Assembly: GCA_024741835.1 (NCBI GenBank) | Contig: JAENRP010000030.1 | Span: forward strand, 124,001-188,000 | Direction: 5' to 3' | Origin: Diplocarpon mali | Taxonomy: Eukaryota > Ascomycota > Leotiomycetes > Helotiales > Drepanopezizaceae | DNA length: 64,000 bases | Shown here: one piece after another, positions 23,402-35,682 of the stretch | Position numbering within the stretch: position 1 is the stretch's first letter | How the letters are laid out: the number at the start of each line of letters is the position of its first letter | Notes under the pieces: generated by a model | What the model was told of the DNA's origin: nothing | Seen by the model: only the letters and a program-made list of their open reading frames with translations | Databases searched by the model: none | Program-made: the position numbers and the translations under genes

Positions 23402-26400
23402 GGTGGCTGATAGGCAAGCGTGAACAAATGGGAAATGAGGTTTCGCAGTTCAAGCCTTCCAAAGCTGGATGTGCCGCAAAAGGGCGCGGTCTAATCGTAG
23501 ATTGATGTTAGCGGGCGTCCCACTGACCACAACTGAAGAGGACTTGGTGCGGCCAGCGACAGCAAGCAAGCAGTGCCTTGTTGGTATGATGCGGCGTGTA
23601 CGATTCGTGTATGTTGGTGCGATTGCGGGCTAGCGACGGATAGGAGGTGGTGGAGGTAAGGTTTGAAAGTGACAGAAGTTTCGCAGTTTCAAGAGATGGA
23701 GAGCCGAGCTGAAGCTGAAGCTCTGGCGGGTATGTTTGGTGTATTTGGCAGATGCATGGAGATCAATTGGAAGCACGTACCGGGAGAAGATTATAGCCTG
23801 GCAACGGCCCAGAAACTCTGCGCGATGCGGTTGCGAAGCGTTATGAGGCCTTCTCGTGTTGTTGTCGAGCAGAAAGCAGGAGAAGCGCTGCTGCGAGGGC
23901 CAAGAAGGGGCAGATGAAGCTGCTTGGTAATTGAATCCGGCTTAGCTCTGCGCGCTAGCTAGCACCAAGATAGTGAGTTAGCGAAGGCGAGAGAGGCTTG
24001 GCCAGGAAGAATAAGGTGCGATGGTTCTCCGCTGCGGAGGGCCTCTGGCAGGAATTCAGTCTGGAGAATTGCGGGTGTCAGTTGGTTGGGTGAGTTATAC
24101 GTCGGTGAGAAGATGCTAGCGGTTGATTGTCGCGTCGAAGAGACAAGATGCAATGCAATGCAATATAGACAACAGGTGCCGCGGCTCTGACTAAAGCTAG
24201 AAGCAAGCAAGGGGCAGTCAAAGAGATCCCCGACTAAGCCAGCGGTGTCAGTCTCATCTTGCTCTGCTATGCTATACTAGTATAGCACACCATGGTGACC
24301 AGACGAGTCTGTGGTCATATCAAAGGCAGCCAGCCAGCCAGCCAGGTTCTAGTTCCGAGATTGTCTGGCCACAAGGGTACTGAATGAAAGGCGTATCATG
24401 TCTCCGCCACCCGGCTGACTAGAAGGTTTGGATTCCGGAATCCGGCAGTGGCCCGCTGAATGGATCGCAAAACAAGCGCGTTTTGTCGATTGAGAGTGCA
24501 ACAGACAGCAGGCTACAAAGAAAATCCTCTGATCTGGCGCTCCATGAACTTTCAGGACAGCAGATATGGCGATGTCATTTCTCCTGGCCAGCAACGTTCT
24601 GGCACTAAATATGTTTATTTTCAGAATAGAATCTCACTAGGCGGGACAGCAGAGTGAACCCTGCTCAGCAGCACGATCCTCGTCTACCCAGGAGAAATGT
24701 GTATTACTTTGTAACATTTGCATTGCTGACGAAGGAATTCCATCAGGACTTTCTGCATCAGCTCAATCGGCGAGCAGCAGCTGGTCGCTGGTCAACTAGT
24801 CGCATCGCGACTGATTAAGTGCGAGAAGAGAGTGGTTGCCAACAGCTATCTGTTTGTTTGTTATTCGCTAGGTCTGCCAAGTACAAGTAGAAACCCATGT
24901 CCAATGACCTGGAGGCTATGCAGCTGATCATCACGGTCGTGTCTTTGGGCTTTGGCGAAGGGGGTGCACATGGAGCCATCACGAGGTCGATCTATCCGAG
25001 TCACGACCCGCAAGGACCAAGCGAAGTTTCCCCGCATCAACTTCGAAGGGTATTCCTAGCAGCGCATTACCCCTTTCCTCTCATCTTCTGCCAATCGGCT
25101 ACGGCCACCCTCCAGATATGCGCCGATGGAAGGTTTCGGAGCCCAGCGTGTCTCTCTCTCCCCATAGTACTAGCAAAAAGGAAAAGGAAAATTGTCAACT
25201 ACAGTACAGTATCGCAGGTTCCTTATCGGCGTAAAACAGAGGGACAGCGGTTCCAGGCTGTTGCCTCTTCACGGGCGGCTCCTAGGGACCTGTCCTACAA
25301 CTTTGTGTAAGTCTTGCAAATACGAATAAAACCGAGTGATAAATGACCCGAATTGTCCCTGAGGTTACTATACCGGAACGTCGCGGCAATCCAATTTTCT
25401 CCTTCTTATTACTGGAGTTGATTTACAAGTAAAAAGGCCTGGTCCTATTGTACAATCGACAAGCTACGCCCGTGTCCTTTTCTTTTCGCTGACACATCAT
25501 GGGTGAAACCCACTGATCAACACCGCATAATCCAGGTGCAGCCACTTAAGCCAAGAGAGCGAGAGCAAGCCGAGTCTATAAACTTTGATACTATCGTATG
25601 AAAGACTTCGTTAAAGGCTAAATGAATACCACGTTACTGTCAATTCTAAATGGGGGGAAGGGGGGCCTACAGTGGGTGCCCAAGGTTTAAATTAAATATA
25701 CTTTCATGTAGCGTCGTAGTTGGCCGACGACGAAGTACCAACTCACTGTCAACCCTTCCCCCCTGCAAGTGACGCTTGGGTATTGTTTATTACGCCTGCG
25801 TGGACGGACGAAGTGTCTCGAGTTTTGCGGATCTGTCAGGTACTTGTTTCGCCGCGGGCAACTTTCTGTGGAAAGTAGCAAAATCAATTATCAAGGTAAG
25901 GACTTCGAGCCAATTGGCTTCTGAGGATTGAAGTTTAAAGTGCGGTCTTACTCTGTACACAGCTACACACAGTCGAGGTACTTGAGTAGAGAAAGTACAA
26001 GATTCTTCTCTGAACGGAAATTCTTCCTAGCAGTGGAGGACTCATTGATGGATTTTTACCAATCTTGTCCACGAAATCAAGAGAAAAAACATGCGGTGCA
26101 CAACACTTCACCGCTGTATCTCCGGACTGCACGGAGGTGTGCTCACTTTTTCTTCGGGCTACAAAACCACTAATAATCCACTGATCAGCTTCTCCGCCGC
26201 CTGCCACCTGGAAAACAACGATTTCGAAAGCGGTTCCCAGATCCCAAAGCCGAAGGAGAAGTCTTACTCCTACTCTGCACAGTAATATCAAAACCTAAAA
26301 CTGTGAGTGAGGGTATAAGAAGGCTAATCGGCGATCAAACTAGCCTTGCCAAATCTCTTTGGAAGTAGAAGGTTTCTTTGGGAAGAAATATGAAATTTCG

Positions 26401-27416
26401 AGTCAGAAACTTCGTCGAAACCATGGAGTAGTAGACAGGCCAGCTCGATTTTGATCTCGAGTAGTGGATTTCCGCATTTCCTTCGGCACGTCCTTCTTGC
26501 GCCTGGTAATAAACAGCAAGCGAGTTTGCAGCCGATCGAACAATACTTCGCTACCTGCGCACTCTGCGCACACAGTTGAGTCCAGAGACGCTGCCAAACC
26601 ATGTGAGCAGCCGATTTTTCGATCCGGAGGCAAGCGGCCTTCCCATTCCCTTCAAGACTCCTAGAGCGGCTTCCCCTCTCCGAAACAGCGATCTCAGTTG
26701 GCACCCGTGGTCTCTCCATCCCGAGTTTCGAACCACAAGTCGAGATGGACTGTACGGCCCGGGACAGGCACATGTCTCGTCATGGTGTGGATGAGGTGCA
26801 GGTGTTTGTTCAGATGTGGTGCCAGCGAGAGCGGCGAATGCTACTCGTCCTGCGGCGACAGACGGGGCTGGCGAGTTCCCGTCGTCAACATGCAGATGTC
26901 CGTCAAGTGACACACGTTTGACTTGGATGAGATACAGAGACATATCACATATCTATTTCCGCTTCTGCGGTCTGCGATGCTTGTTGATTGGGCTCATGTG
27001 AAGCCTCTTGGGGGTTTCTTCTTTGCGGTTGTTTCATGCCATGGCTTCGGTTGACCTGTTTCGCAACATTGAATCCCATCCAATTTCAACAATGAGAGTA
27101 TCCCATACTGCGCCGCAACTGTTATCTAAGCTGACTTGTTCGGTTCTCGTCCAAATTCGCAGGATGATGAATCGTGACTTTCAAATTGGAGGCATTGGAA
27201 TATCATAGATGGCAGCATCAGTGTTGCTCCTTCCATCTGCATCTGCGTCAACATCAAATTGATGTTGCCACCCGAGCCCAGGTGCCGGTGTGCTCTGGCA
27301 AAGCAGATCCAATACCTGAACATCATAACATCATAACATCATCAAATACATCTTTACCTACAACTAAGACGCCCACATATCTCCAGGCAGAGCGAGACCA
27401 ACCACCTGCCAGCACA
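23402..27416. other. long intergenic region, no gene supported
   Basis: About 4 kb separates the G-alpha start from the next convincing ORF. Frames such as + 24897-25310 (MSNDLEAMQLIITVV) and minus 26324-26943 have no recognisable domain. The right part is pyrimidine-rich with a short (AACATCAT)3 repeat near 27321-27345. A palindrome at 24270-24287 is listed separately. The left kilobase is probably the G-alpha promoter and 5' UTR. Confidence 0.4.
24270..24287. repeat. perfect 18-bp palindrome
   Basis: TGCTATACTAGTATAGCA equals its own reverse complement. It lies about 870 bp upstream of the G-alpha start codon. Confidence 0.8.
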
Positions 27417-28088
27417 ATGTCAGTCCACTACCGCCACGTGCAATATGCCCAGAACCAGCACAACCAGAATCAACACTCCCGAAACCAACATAACAACCCT
27501 CTCCACCCCCTCCACTCTCTCCCCAGATCACCCAAGTTGCACTCCCGCATCCACCGGCACGCCTTATCCAACACCACGTCAACTGAGCACCCACTCACCC
27601 CCTGCGAGCTCGTAGTCCTGCTCTTCGTGCTCGGCATCCTGATCGCGCTGGTCTGCTGGCTAGCATGGACTATGCTCGAATACTGCCTCACGTTCGCCAA
27701 AGAGAAGACCGGCGACATGGAAACGGGCAAGCGGATGCCTCGGGACCAACTGGTCGCTGGCCGACGCACCGGGATTTCCGAGCGCATGGCGAGCATGGGA
27801 CTCGGCAGCGTGGTCGACGCCGTGGACGCGATCTTCGGCCGCGGCGAGAATGGCAGCGATAGGCGCTTGCTAAGTGATCGAGAAGGCGGCGAGGGCTATC
27901 GTGCGAGCGAGCAGGCGTATGGGTATCGTGAGCCAAGTATCTACCCGTCGAGTCTAGGACAGGATCGCATCGGGTATGCGGATGGAATGAGTGAGAGCAG
28001 TGGCTGTGTGGGCCCGTTGCATGGTCATAAGGAAGACTGTGTGGGGGATTGTACACTGCAGCCGAGAAGACGGAGTCGTGAGTCGTGA
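27417..28088 (+). CDS. single-pass membrane protein of unknown function
   Basis: This is an intronless 223-codon ORF starting at ATG 27417 in the context AGCACAATG. The N-terminal 60 residues are rich in Q, N and H (NQHNQNQHSRNQHNN). One strong membrane segment follows (ELVVLLFVLGILIALVCWLAW and onward), then a charged C-terminal tail of about 120 residues with S/R/G-rich composition. No catalytic motif is seen. The topology cannot be fixed from sequence: there is no cleavable signal, so a signal-anchor orientation is likely. The clean membrane helix and ATG context support a real gene. I do not recognise a family. Confidence 0.6.
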   Translation: MSVHYRHVQYAQNQHNQNQHSRNQHNNPLHPLHSLPRSPKLHSRIHRHALSNTTSTEHPLTPCELVVLLFVLGILIALVCWLAWTMLEYCLTFAKEKTGDMETGKRMPRDQLVAGRRTGISERMASMGLGSVVDAVDAIFGRGENGSDRRLLSDREGGEGYRASEQAYGYREPSIYPSSLGQDRIGYADGMSESSGCVGPLHGHKEDCVGDCTLQPRRRSRES

Positions 28089-28736
28089 GTAATGATTAGG
28101 TTGGACCGGTGGCTCTTAGGCCGTTGGAAATTGGAGGGAAAATATGGATGGACTGTTTGAAGACTGATGGAAAACATTGAAGCTCAAGTAGCAGTCTTTG
28201 GGGTTAGCTTTCTCTCTAGACCAGGCGGAAGCTCGTTTTTGGATTGGGCTTTGAAATTGAGAAAAGTACAGACTCGAAAATATCCACGCAGAGATGACGG
28301 GCAGTTGTTCGTCTTCATGTGTATCACTGAACACGACGGTGAACTAAGGTTCGAGTTGAGCCGAGAGAGAAAGAGATGCCGATTATAGACAGTTCTACAG
28401 ACGCCTGATACTCATAAAACGTTTTAGCCTCTAGGTCTCCTGTTGTATACGTTGAAAACTCGCTTTTATCGATCAGTACTTCGTTTTAATTTTGGAGATT
28501 GAATGATGTATGGAACCTCCAAAGCTCTGCAGGGACATTATATGTTGGGGAAGCTAATGGGGGGAGGAGGGAAAGCGCTGTAAGAACATCATCAAGCAAA
28601 ATAACAACATGATAGAAGGCCACATCATATTTGAATACTCTGGTATTCAGAACCTATGTTAAATACCTAGAAAGCATTACTAATAAAGCAGCACACCATC
28701 TCGCCTTACATACTACCTACCCAAGATAGAAATCCA
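28089..28736. other. intergenic, convergent 3' flanks
   Basis: The stretch lies between the 3' ends of a + gene and a - gene. No further feature is seen. Confidence 0.4.
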
Positions 28737-29363
28737 TCACACCACTTTCACACCGTCAAACACCAAAAACCTGTCCTCTATAACGTCAAACTTCTTACAA
28801 CCTACTTTCCTCATCTTTCTCCCCTTGCCCTTAGTCTCCAGTTCCAAGTCCAGCTCCCCCTGCAACCAGACCTGCATCCTCGATCTCCCCCTTCCCCTCT
28901 CCCTCTTGATCTCCACGCCCACGACCGCTCCTCCACTAAGCCCAAAAACCCCCAGGACCAGAAAGCCCCCGCTCCACCTCCAATCCCAGCCCTCGTAGAG
29001 CACCTTGCCCAGGAATAACTGCAGGATCAGGAGGAACAGCAGCTGGAAGAAGACGTGCGCGTTTGTGCGCGTGTTGGGGAACAGGAAGTAGCTGGAGAGC
29101 ACAGCGAGGACTGTGAGCACGATGCCCGTGCTGGGCGGTTGCGACTCGGTGAGCAGAGTGTGAAGGAGCAGGATGGCGACGGTGCTCAGCAGGAGGGATT
29201 TGAGCGCGAATTGGATGGTGGCGATGAGGAGGCATTGAGGGCATGGCGCTGACGGAGGTTAACTTTGGTGGTGAATAGAGAGCAGGGAGGACTTGCTGCG
29301 TTGGGGGGTTGGGGGAGATCTCAGCTTGTTTGTTTTTATGTAGCTAGGGAGGAAACCGGACAT
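28737..29363 (-). CDS. small multi-pass membrane protein with a 7-nt first exon (model)
   Basis: The long exon (29248-28737) encodes four hydrophobic segments (FALKSLLLSTVAILLLHTLL, IVLTVLAVLSSYFLF, FFQLLFLLILQLFLGKVLY, GGFLVLGVFGLSGGAVVGV) and a basic tail ending in FDGVKVV. It contains no ATG near its start. The frame runs back to ATG 29363 but is interrupted by TAA at 29261-29259. Removing 29356-29249 (108 nt, GT...CAG with GTTAAC before the acceptor) deletes that stop and joins ATG TCC G to the long exon in phase, giving MSAPCPQC and 172 residues. The donor GTTTCC is weak, so a pseudogene with one nonsense codon is the alternative. Family not recognised. Confidence 0.5.
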
Positions 29364-30101
29364 TACTGCTGGGAACGAGATATTGTTTGATCGAAGCAAC
29401 GTAGATCTTATTCTGGAGAAGGAGAAGAATGAGTGTGCCGGGCTTGCGGAATGAGTTGCGGTAGAGGGGGGNNNNGAGGAATATTTGTAACTTGCTTAGA
29501 AGTACTCACTCAATCATTCCTTCCCTTTTGACTAAAACGACGACCAGGCCCTGGTACCTAGGAAATTCAAAGGGAGCATAGCTCGAGACAGTATGGCTTG
29601 CTAAATATCACCAAACAGAATCAATCTCAAGGAGTTGGAGAATGAAAATAAACACGGAAATGTCAGCAGCACTTACGAATAGCTCGCTTAATCAAAACTC
29701 ACCCGGATGCAGCTCCGAATACCTTGAACAATCTCCTCTTGCGTCGGCGTCCTCTCCGATATCTCTTTCCTGCAAGGAAATAGCCTAAAACTCAAGATAC
29801 ACTCGAGTTGCTTACCCCCAATAGAGGGGCGAGGGATCTTCCCTGGGAATATCAAGAACCTGGATCAGGATGCAAAGAAACAAATAAAAATAATTGCAAA
29901 ATCATTTCCTCCAAATCTCATGTCCCAGATAGACCAGGAGGCTTCGATTAACTTGATAGATGTATTATGCCTTCCTGAGCATAGAGCTTTTTGTACAATC
30001 ATACATTTTCCCTCCAATCTTTACCCATCTCTCTCCCATCCGCCTAATCCATATCCCTCGGTATCGACGCGTGTCCCTTGTTTATGCAACAGTTCCATCC
30101 C
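29364..30101. other. intergenic with a 4-N gap at 29472-29475
   Basis: The left part is the presumed 5' region of the membrane-protein gene. The right part is the 3' flank of MIC10. No other feature is supported. Confidence 0.5.
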
Positions 30102-30475
30102 TCAAGGTCGTTGAACTCTGACGCCCTCCTTCCCCGTCCTTAAAAAGCTGTCATTACACTCCTCATACGCCCGCCCAGCACCAAAACCCAGGCCGACAAA
30201 AGCAGGCCACGCTCTTCGCTTGAATAGGAGAACCGAGAAGACGACACCGAACGAGAGACCGAGAGAAGAGCGGATAAGGAGGGAAGAGAGACAGCGATCC
30301 CACTGCATTAAAGTTAGCCCCTGCACTGAACCACAACCTGGAACCTAATTCGAAATCTTGATGCTCTAGAGTATAGACAACAACAACAACGGACCTTCTC
30401 GTTCAACAGCGTTTCGGAAACAGGCTTGCTTGGGCGCGCGACCGCCGCGGGGGGAGGAATTGACGTCTCAGGCAT
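30102..30475 (-). CDS. MIC10: MICOS complex subunit Mic10
   Basis: Two exons (30475-30395 and 30302-30102) flank a 92-nt intron with a CTAAC branch and encode 93 residues, the usual size for Mic10. The core begins NEKWDRCLSSLLIRSSLG. The glycine motifs of the two membrane hairpin segments are present: GLSFG (42-46) in the first and GLGFGAG (64-70) in the second, separated by the basic KRRAWP loop. This fits the known wedge-shaped hairpin. Mic10 oligomerises through these glycines in the inner mitochondrial membrane and bends it at crista junctions. The gene is divergent from URB2 with only 264 bp between start codons. Confidence 0.95.
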
Positions 30476-30739
30476 GGTTATATGGTCCTGATCTTCTCTT
30501 AGCAGAAAAATCGGGTTTGTTTCCCGCAATTGACCTGCAGCAAATTTGTTGGTGAACCGTAAAATCCGGTGGTTAAAGCTGTCCTGTCGGCGCCGAGCTC
30601 CAGCCCGGTTCCTGGCGGGTCTGCGGTGAAGGCAGCTCGCACCCGATAGAGACTAGCCTGGCAGAATACCAAAAAGTTGTAAGTGAGGAACGGCGGGCAT
30701 AAGAAAGAGAGAGAGAAATGTCGCATTTACGCTGAGGTC
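30476..30739. promoter_or_regulatory. shared divergent promoter, MIC10 / URB2
   Basis: The two start codons are 264 bp apart on opposite strands, so both promoters and 5' UTRs must lie here or overlap. I see no clear TATA box. The assignment rests on gene arrangement. Confidence 0.6.
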
Positions 30740-33700
30740 ATGGTAAGTGTGTCATTCTCAATTTGTACCTAGACTCTCACCATTTCAACGGCATTTCAAT
30801 GGAGCTAATATATCTTTTCAGACGTCCAAATCTCGCGCTGCGCAGGAACAGCTTGCTCTGCTAGAAAAAAAAGCAGCACCGTTTGAGGACCAGCTTGTGG
30901 AAGCCGCAAAATTCATAGGAATAGGGTTAGATGCTGTCAAAAAGCCCGCGGACGATACACTAGGACGGCCAGATGGCCAAAAATTTGCGACATATCACGG
31001 TAGAGAGGAGTGGTCGCTGAGGTGGTTATTGAAGAGGCTGCAAGCTCCTGCGGATAATGTTCCCAGGCATGTTGGCTACGCTTTTGGAAGTACTTCATAC
31101 TAATTGAATATAGGAGCACAGCTTCGTCATGGCGTTTGTTTTCATATCTCGTACGGGCCATCCCCCTTACTATTGTGGCTCGAATACTGGTAGAGCGACA
31201 ATTCATCTCGATTATCCGACAAACCTTGGAAGAGGCGCAGAAGGTTGGGAACAATGTCTCTGCAATAAAATCAGCATCCGATTCGAGTGCAATGGGGCAA
31301 GAGACGGTAAAGATTTCCAAGAAGCGTAGGCGCTCTGGGGAACTAGTCAGCAAACCTGACAGTCAAGAGAACGAAGCGCTGCCTGATCTGCTGAATGCCC
31401 TGTATTTGGCTTTGAATACCGTTGTGCAATTTACGAAACCGGTTGCAAATCTTTTCGAAGGAGAACAAGTCAAGGAGTTCTCGGCGGAATACATGAAGAC
31501 TGTACTCAGAACTTCGGCGGAGAAAGCTGCTATAATATTGGGGTTGTGGTTATCTCTATGCCACAGCGCTCTGCCATTCGCGAAAGATCTGATTTCTACT
31601 GGATCATGGCTCTCGCCAATTATCGAACTATGGAACTTGCATACTACTGGTGATAATCCATACCTGCACTTCTCTCTGCATTCAACGCGGCCGCTCCTAC
31701 TTCTTCTCGCGTCCCTCAAAGGCGAGCTAGTCCTGACCAATGTACCTACCTGGGTCGGACAATTAGAAAAACTCATGGCGCAGAACATTATGATACCAGC
31801 AAAAGCAGATACTGGGCTACTCGAGATACTGACGCAAGCTTCTGTCTTACAAAATAACGAAAACGGGCCGTTGCTGTTGGAAGTGGCTATCCGGTCTGTA
31901 CAGCCTACCAGATCTGCGAGAAGGTGGAAAGCTCGAGATGAGAAATTTCTGCAAGATGCCTTCAGCTCACTTAAGAACTCGATATCCAAGACGAAGGGGG
32001 ACCATGGAAGGCAGATATGTGCCATGTTGAAATTGGCAATAGACCACAAACTGGGCCTGGATCTTGCTATTCTGCGTTCCATCGCAGACGTCACTAAACC
32101 AGATTGGCAAATTACAGCAACTCTCCTGAAACTCGACGCCAATGTGTTTCTGGTACCAGGCGAGGAAGGTAATAAATTGCTTGGCAGCCTTTTTCAGGCA
32201 ATTTCAGAACTTTCCATTTCCCAGTCCTGGCCCGAAAATCGGGATAGGATCATTTCGACAGTCGTAGTACCGCTTATTAGAGCATTCTCCAGAGCTCGTG
32301 ATCTACCTGGGTTTATCCGGCAATGGTTCTCACAGCTTGTTCGATGTCACCAACTTTCCCAGGACATTAACAATGAGTTTAGCGCCTGGGAGGATGAAGA
32401 TCTGCGTCTTGAGTTTGCTTCGCTTTTGGTACCGAATTTGGAGCCTGCGCAGCTGCTCAGAATCCTAGAAGACCTGAAATCTGACTTTGCGAGCCACCCC
32501 AATGCCGCCTGTGTTATTTTAGAAGCCATTGCTGGAGCCATATCCGGTGACGAGCGCTGGGTTGACGATGTTCTTTCACAGCTATATCGCTTTATGTTTA
32601 GCAACGGGGCAAAGCTTGAAGACCGATACCGATGGCGATCCTGGAGAAGTATCTCGCATGCTTTATATTGGCTTGAACACGGGCACATCGAAGAACTCTC
32701 AAGGCTGTGGGAAAATCAGGCAATGCCCTTCGATTCGATGTCCAAATTCTCTGCAGCCAAAAGTGTTGTTGGAAGCAAGAAGGGTGGTCTGGAGGCGCTT
32801 GAAGTCTTTAGATTTGTTTGCTCGGCATGGACTGCTAGGCAACGAGAAATGGGTAGGCGAATAGAAATATTGAGCAGGCCAGTCTTGCTAGGCCTCTTCC
32901 GAGCTCTGGCCCGAGATGTCAAGAAATTTTCCGATGACTTGCTGCAAGACAAGGATCTAGGGGATGAGATATGTGGCTCTAAACAGAACACCCTGAAGAG
33001 AGGCAATGGCTGGTTTGTATGGTCATTTATCAGGTGCTTGTTTGTTGATAACCCCAACGTACTCGTGTAAGTATATTCTCTCTATCTTATTGACACACTG
33101 CTGACTGGATAGACTTCTCCTGGAATCAGAGGAGGCTACGCTTGAGGAAATGTTGCAGCATATCTTTTGGATATCTTCTGCAAGCTATCCTCCAAACAAT
33201 TCCAATCCTAGTAGCAAATGGCTTCAGAGGAACCCTGCGGCATTTCCAGATCTCTGGAGACTGGCTTTGCGTGGCGGGGCTTCTGTCTTAAAAAGTGACG
33301 TCCCTGAAAATCCAGATAATCCAGTATTCTGTCACAAAGGACTCCTGAGTAGGTGCTTATGTGGCTGCCGAGAAACCATGTCTAATTATTCCAGAAACGT
33401 TTGTTAATACCATGTTGAACAATGAGATGAACCTCATAAATCCCCTCATGAAATCTTCGAGCAACAACAAGTTCGCGATCCGCAGCTTACTGGAATTAAC
33501 AATTGAAGAAATCCCAAAAGAATACAGAGGCAGAATCATGTCGAGCTGGCTACCACGAAGCGATGATTCGGACACCGGTAATCTTAATAGGCTATCCTTC
33601 GGCTCTACCATTTTACACGAAGATGTACTCTCACTGAAGAGGAAAGTTATGCGCATGCCCAAGCTCCACGAGGTATGTTTTGTCGAGTAGGTATGACTCT

Positions 33701-35569
33701 TGGAGTGCGAAAGCTGATCTGTTTCAGGGAATGAACTTCCAAGAACTCATCGATCTCGCGGACGTTTTAGCTGAAGCTGAAATCCCTGATCGGTTCCATC
33801 ATCTCGCCTCGCTCAAAGAACTGAGCCGGTTGATATTCATGTAAGAACCAAGCACTGACTTCCTTCCCCGGAAATCAAACTCTGATATTTACGGATGCAG
33901 ATCTGTACTTCAAGATCCCAACCAACCTCGAAGTAAGACATACGTTCGGGATACGTTCAAGAAGATTCAAAAGAAAGTCGCCAAAGCTAGTGAGAAGAAA
34001 AGGCATCGACCGAACTTTGCCCTTGTTACTATTTTCGAAGTGGCTTTGAAAGCGCTTCGCGACAAAGCGAAAGTTTTGCATAAAGTAGACGTGATTGATG
34101 AAGGAGTCCTTGACAGCGTAATTGCTTCTTTCAAAATCTGTAGCCTGGCTCAGCTAAGTAAAGTGCTTCGGAGCTTCGAGAAAGGCAATGACGGCGACTA
34201 TATGCTAGTCAACAGCATCGTCGATGCGCTCTCTACACTCGGCGTCGAAGGGTCGCAACTAGCCAGCCTGGAGGACGACGCCGCGGCTTATGTCGCTTCT
34301 GTGGGAAAGACCAATTTCCAATTCGGAGAGCGACTTCAGACATTCTTTGTCACCTACGGAGCAGGTGACATTGACCAAAGCCAGCTGGAAGGCGATGTTA
34401 CCGAATCCCTGTATGTCCTACGGTCTATAACAGACAGAACGAAAGCTGCCATACTGGGAAAGAACGACCAACAAAAACTTGAATTACTTCGAGAAGTTCT
34501 TGATAAAGGAGGGCTGGAGCGATTGGATAAGCTGTTGGCGGCACGGGAGATTGTCAGATCAATTAATGGTATGCTAACTTTCTTGTGTCATTGGCTGTAC
34601 TGGTTGAGAGGTAGGGACTTGCAGCGTCGATGTTTCTAATCCTAAGTCCGTTTTCTATACCCCAGCACCAAAGGGGCCATGTAAGAGGGGATTTGGCACC
34701 TTGGTGCTGGGGATGTTTCGAATGGTCCTGCATTACAGCGAGCCTTAAGAATCACTCTTGGCATACTTCGATACTAACTATAAACAGACACTCGGAGAGG
34801 CCAAGATGAAGACGATACAGAAACCTTCGATCTTAGCGAAGCATACAACATCATGGCAACTTACCTGCCACATTGCACCGACATCCGACAATTCTATATG
34901 ATTAGCGAAAACCTGGAACTCATACTGAAAACCAAGCCAAAAAGCATCTCACAATACAACATCGATGCCACCCTGGGTAGCATCAGCATCTTCTGCTCAC
35001 CCGAGAGCCCGAAGCTGTACCCCACATACTTGCATCTTTGCGCTCTTATGCGGATTGTTCTCACCCACCACCGCATAAAGCTTAAGGGCCACTTTCACCT
35101 AGCCCAGCAAACACTGCAAGCTCTCCTCCGCTGCCTGTTTAACCTGCTACCGCATAGTACCACCAAATCAGCAAGATTTAATCCGCGACCTACATGGCTT
35201 CTACCTAAAGGTCGCCAATTGGGTGCTAGGGAGGCCGCAGCATTTAATAGACTCCTGCTCTCCATGAGTGACCCTACTGTATCGGCAGTACAAGGTCACT
35301 CAAGCACCCTCACATCTGAAAAGGACAAGGCAAAACGCATATCCTCACAATATATGAAGTTCGTATTAGAGGACTATATCCGAGGCCAGCTTGAAATGAG
35401 GATGTTACCAGAAGTTCGTGAGACATTAATGCCTGGAATATATGCTATTCTGAACACAATATCGAAGGATACCCGTGATGCCATTAGCGCGGAGTTGGAT
35501 GCTAGTGGACGAGCCGTGTTTATGCGGTTGTGGAGTGACTGGGGGAAGTTTGAGAAGTCCAGAGGGTAG
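30740..35569 (+). CDS. URB2: nucleolar pre-ribosome assembly protein Urb2/Npa2
   Basis: Exons are 30740-30742, 30822-31066, 31114-33066, 33113-33348, 33395-33672, 33728-33840, 33901-34568 and 34788-35569. All phases agree and the sum is 4278 nt (1425 residues), in the range of fungal Urb2. The first coding exon is the ATG alone. Intron 2 uses a GC donor (AG|GCATGT) with TACTAAT before its acceptor. The last intron is 219 nt and contains a stem-loop; most of the others are 46-79 nt. The protein is a helical repeat protein without enzymatic motifs. The C-terminal block (CSPESPKLYPTYLHLCALMR, LTHHRIKLKGHFHLAQQTLQ, ALLRCLFNLL) matches my memory of the conserved Urb2/Npa2 C-terminal domain. It acts in the nucleolus on early 60S precursors with Rsa3, Dbp6 and Npa1. 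Confidence 0.88.
34660..34712 (+). repeat. intronic stem-loop in URB2
   Basis: CCCCAGCACCAA (34660-34671) is perfectly complementary to TTGGTGCTGGGG (34701-34712) across a 29-nt loop, inside the longest URB2 intron (34569-34787). Confidence 0.8.
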
Positions 35570-35682
35570 ATTCGAAACCATGAAAGATGATAGGGGCAGT
35601 TGGATGACGATGAATGCAACTACCAGGGAATAAATTCTATGGCTATGACTCTTTCGAATGTCACGCGGATTGGTAGTGAAAT

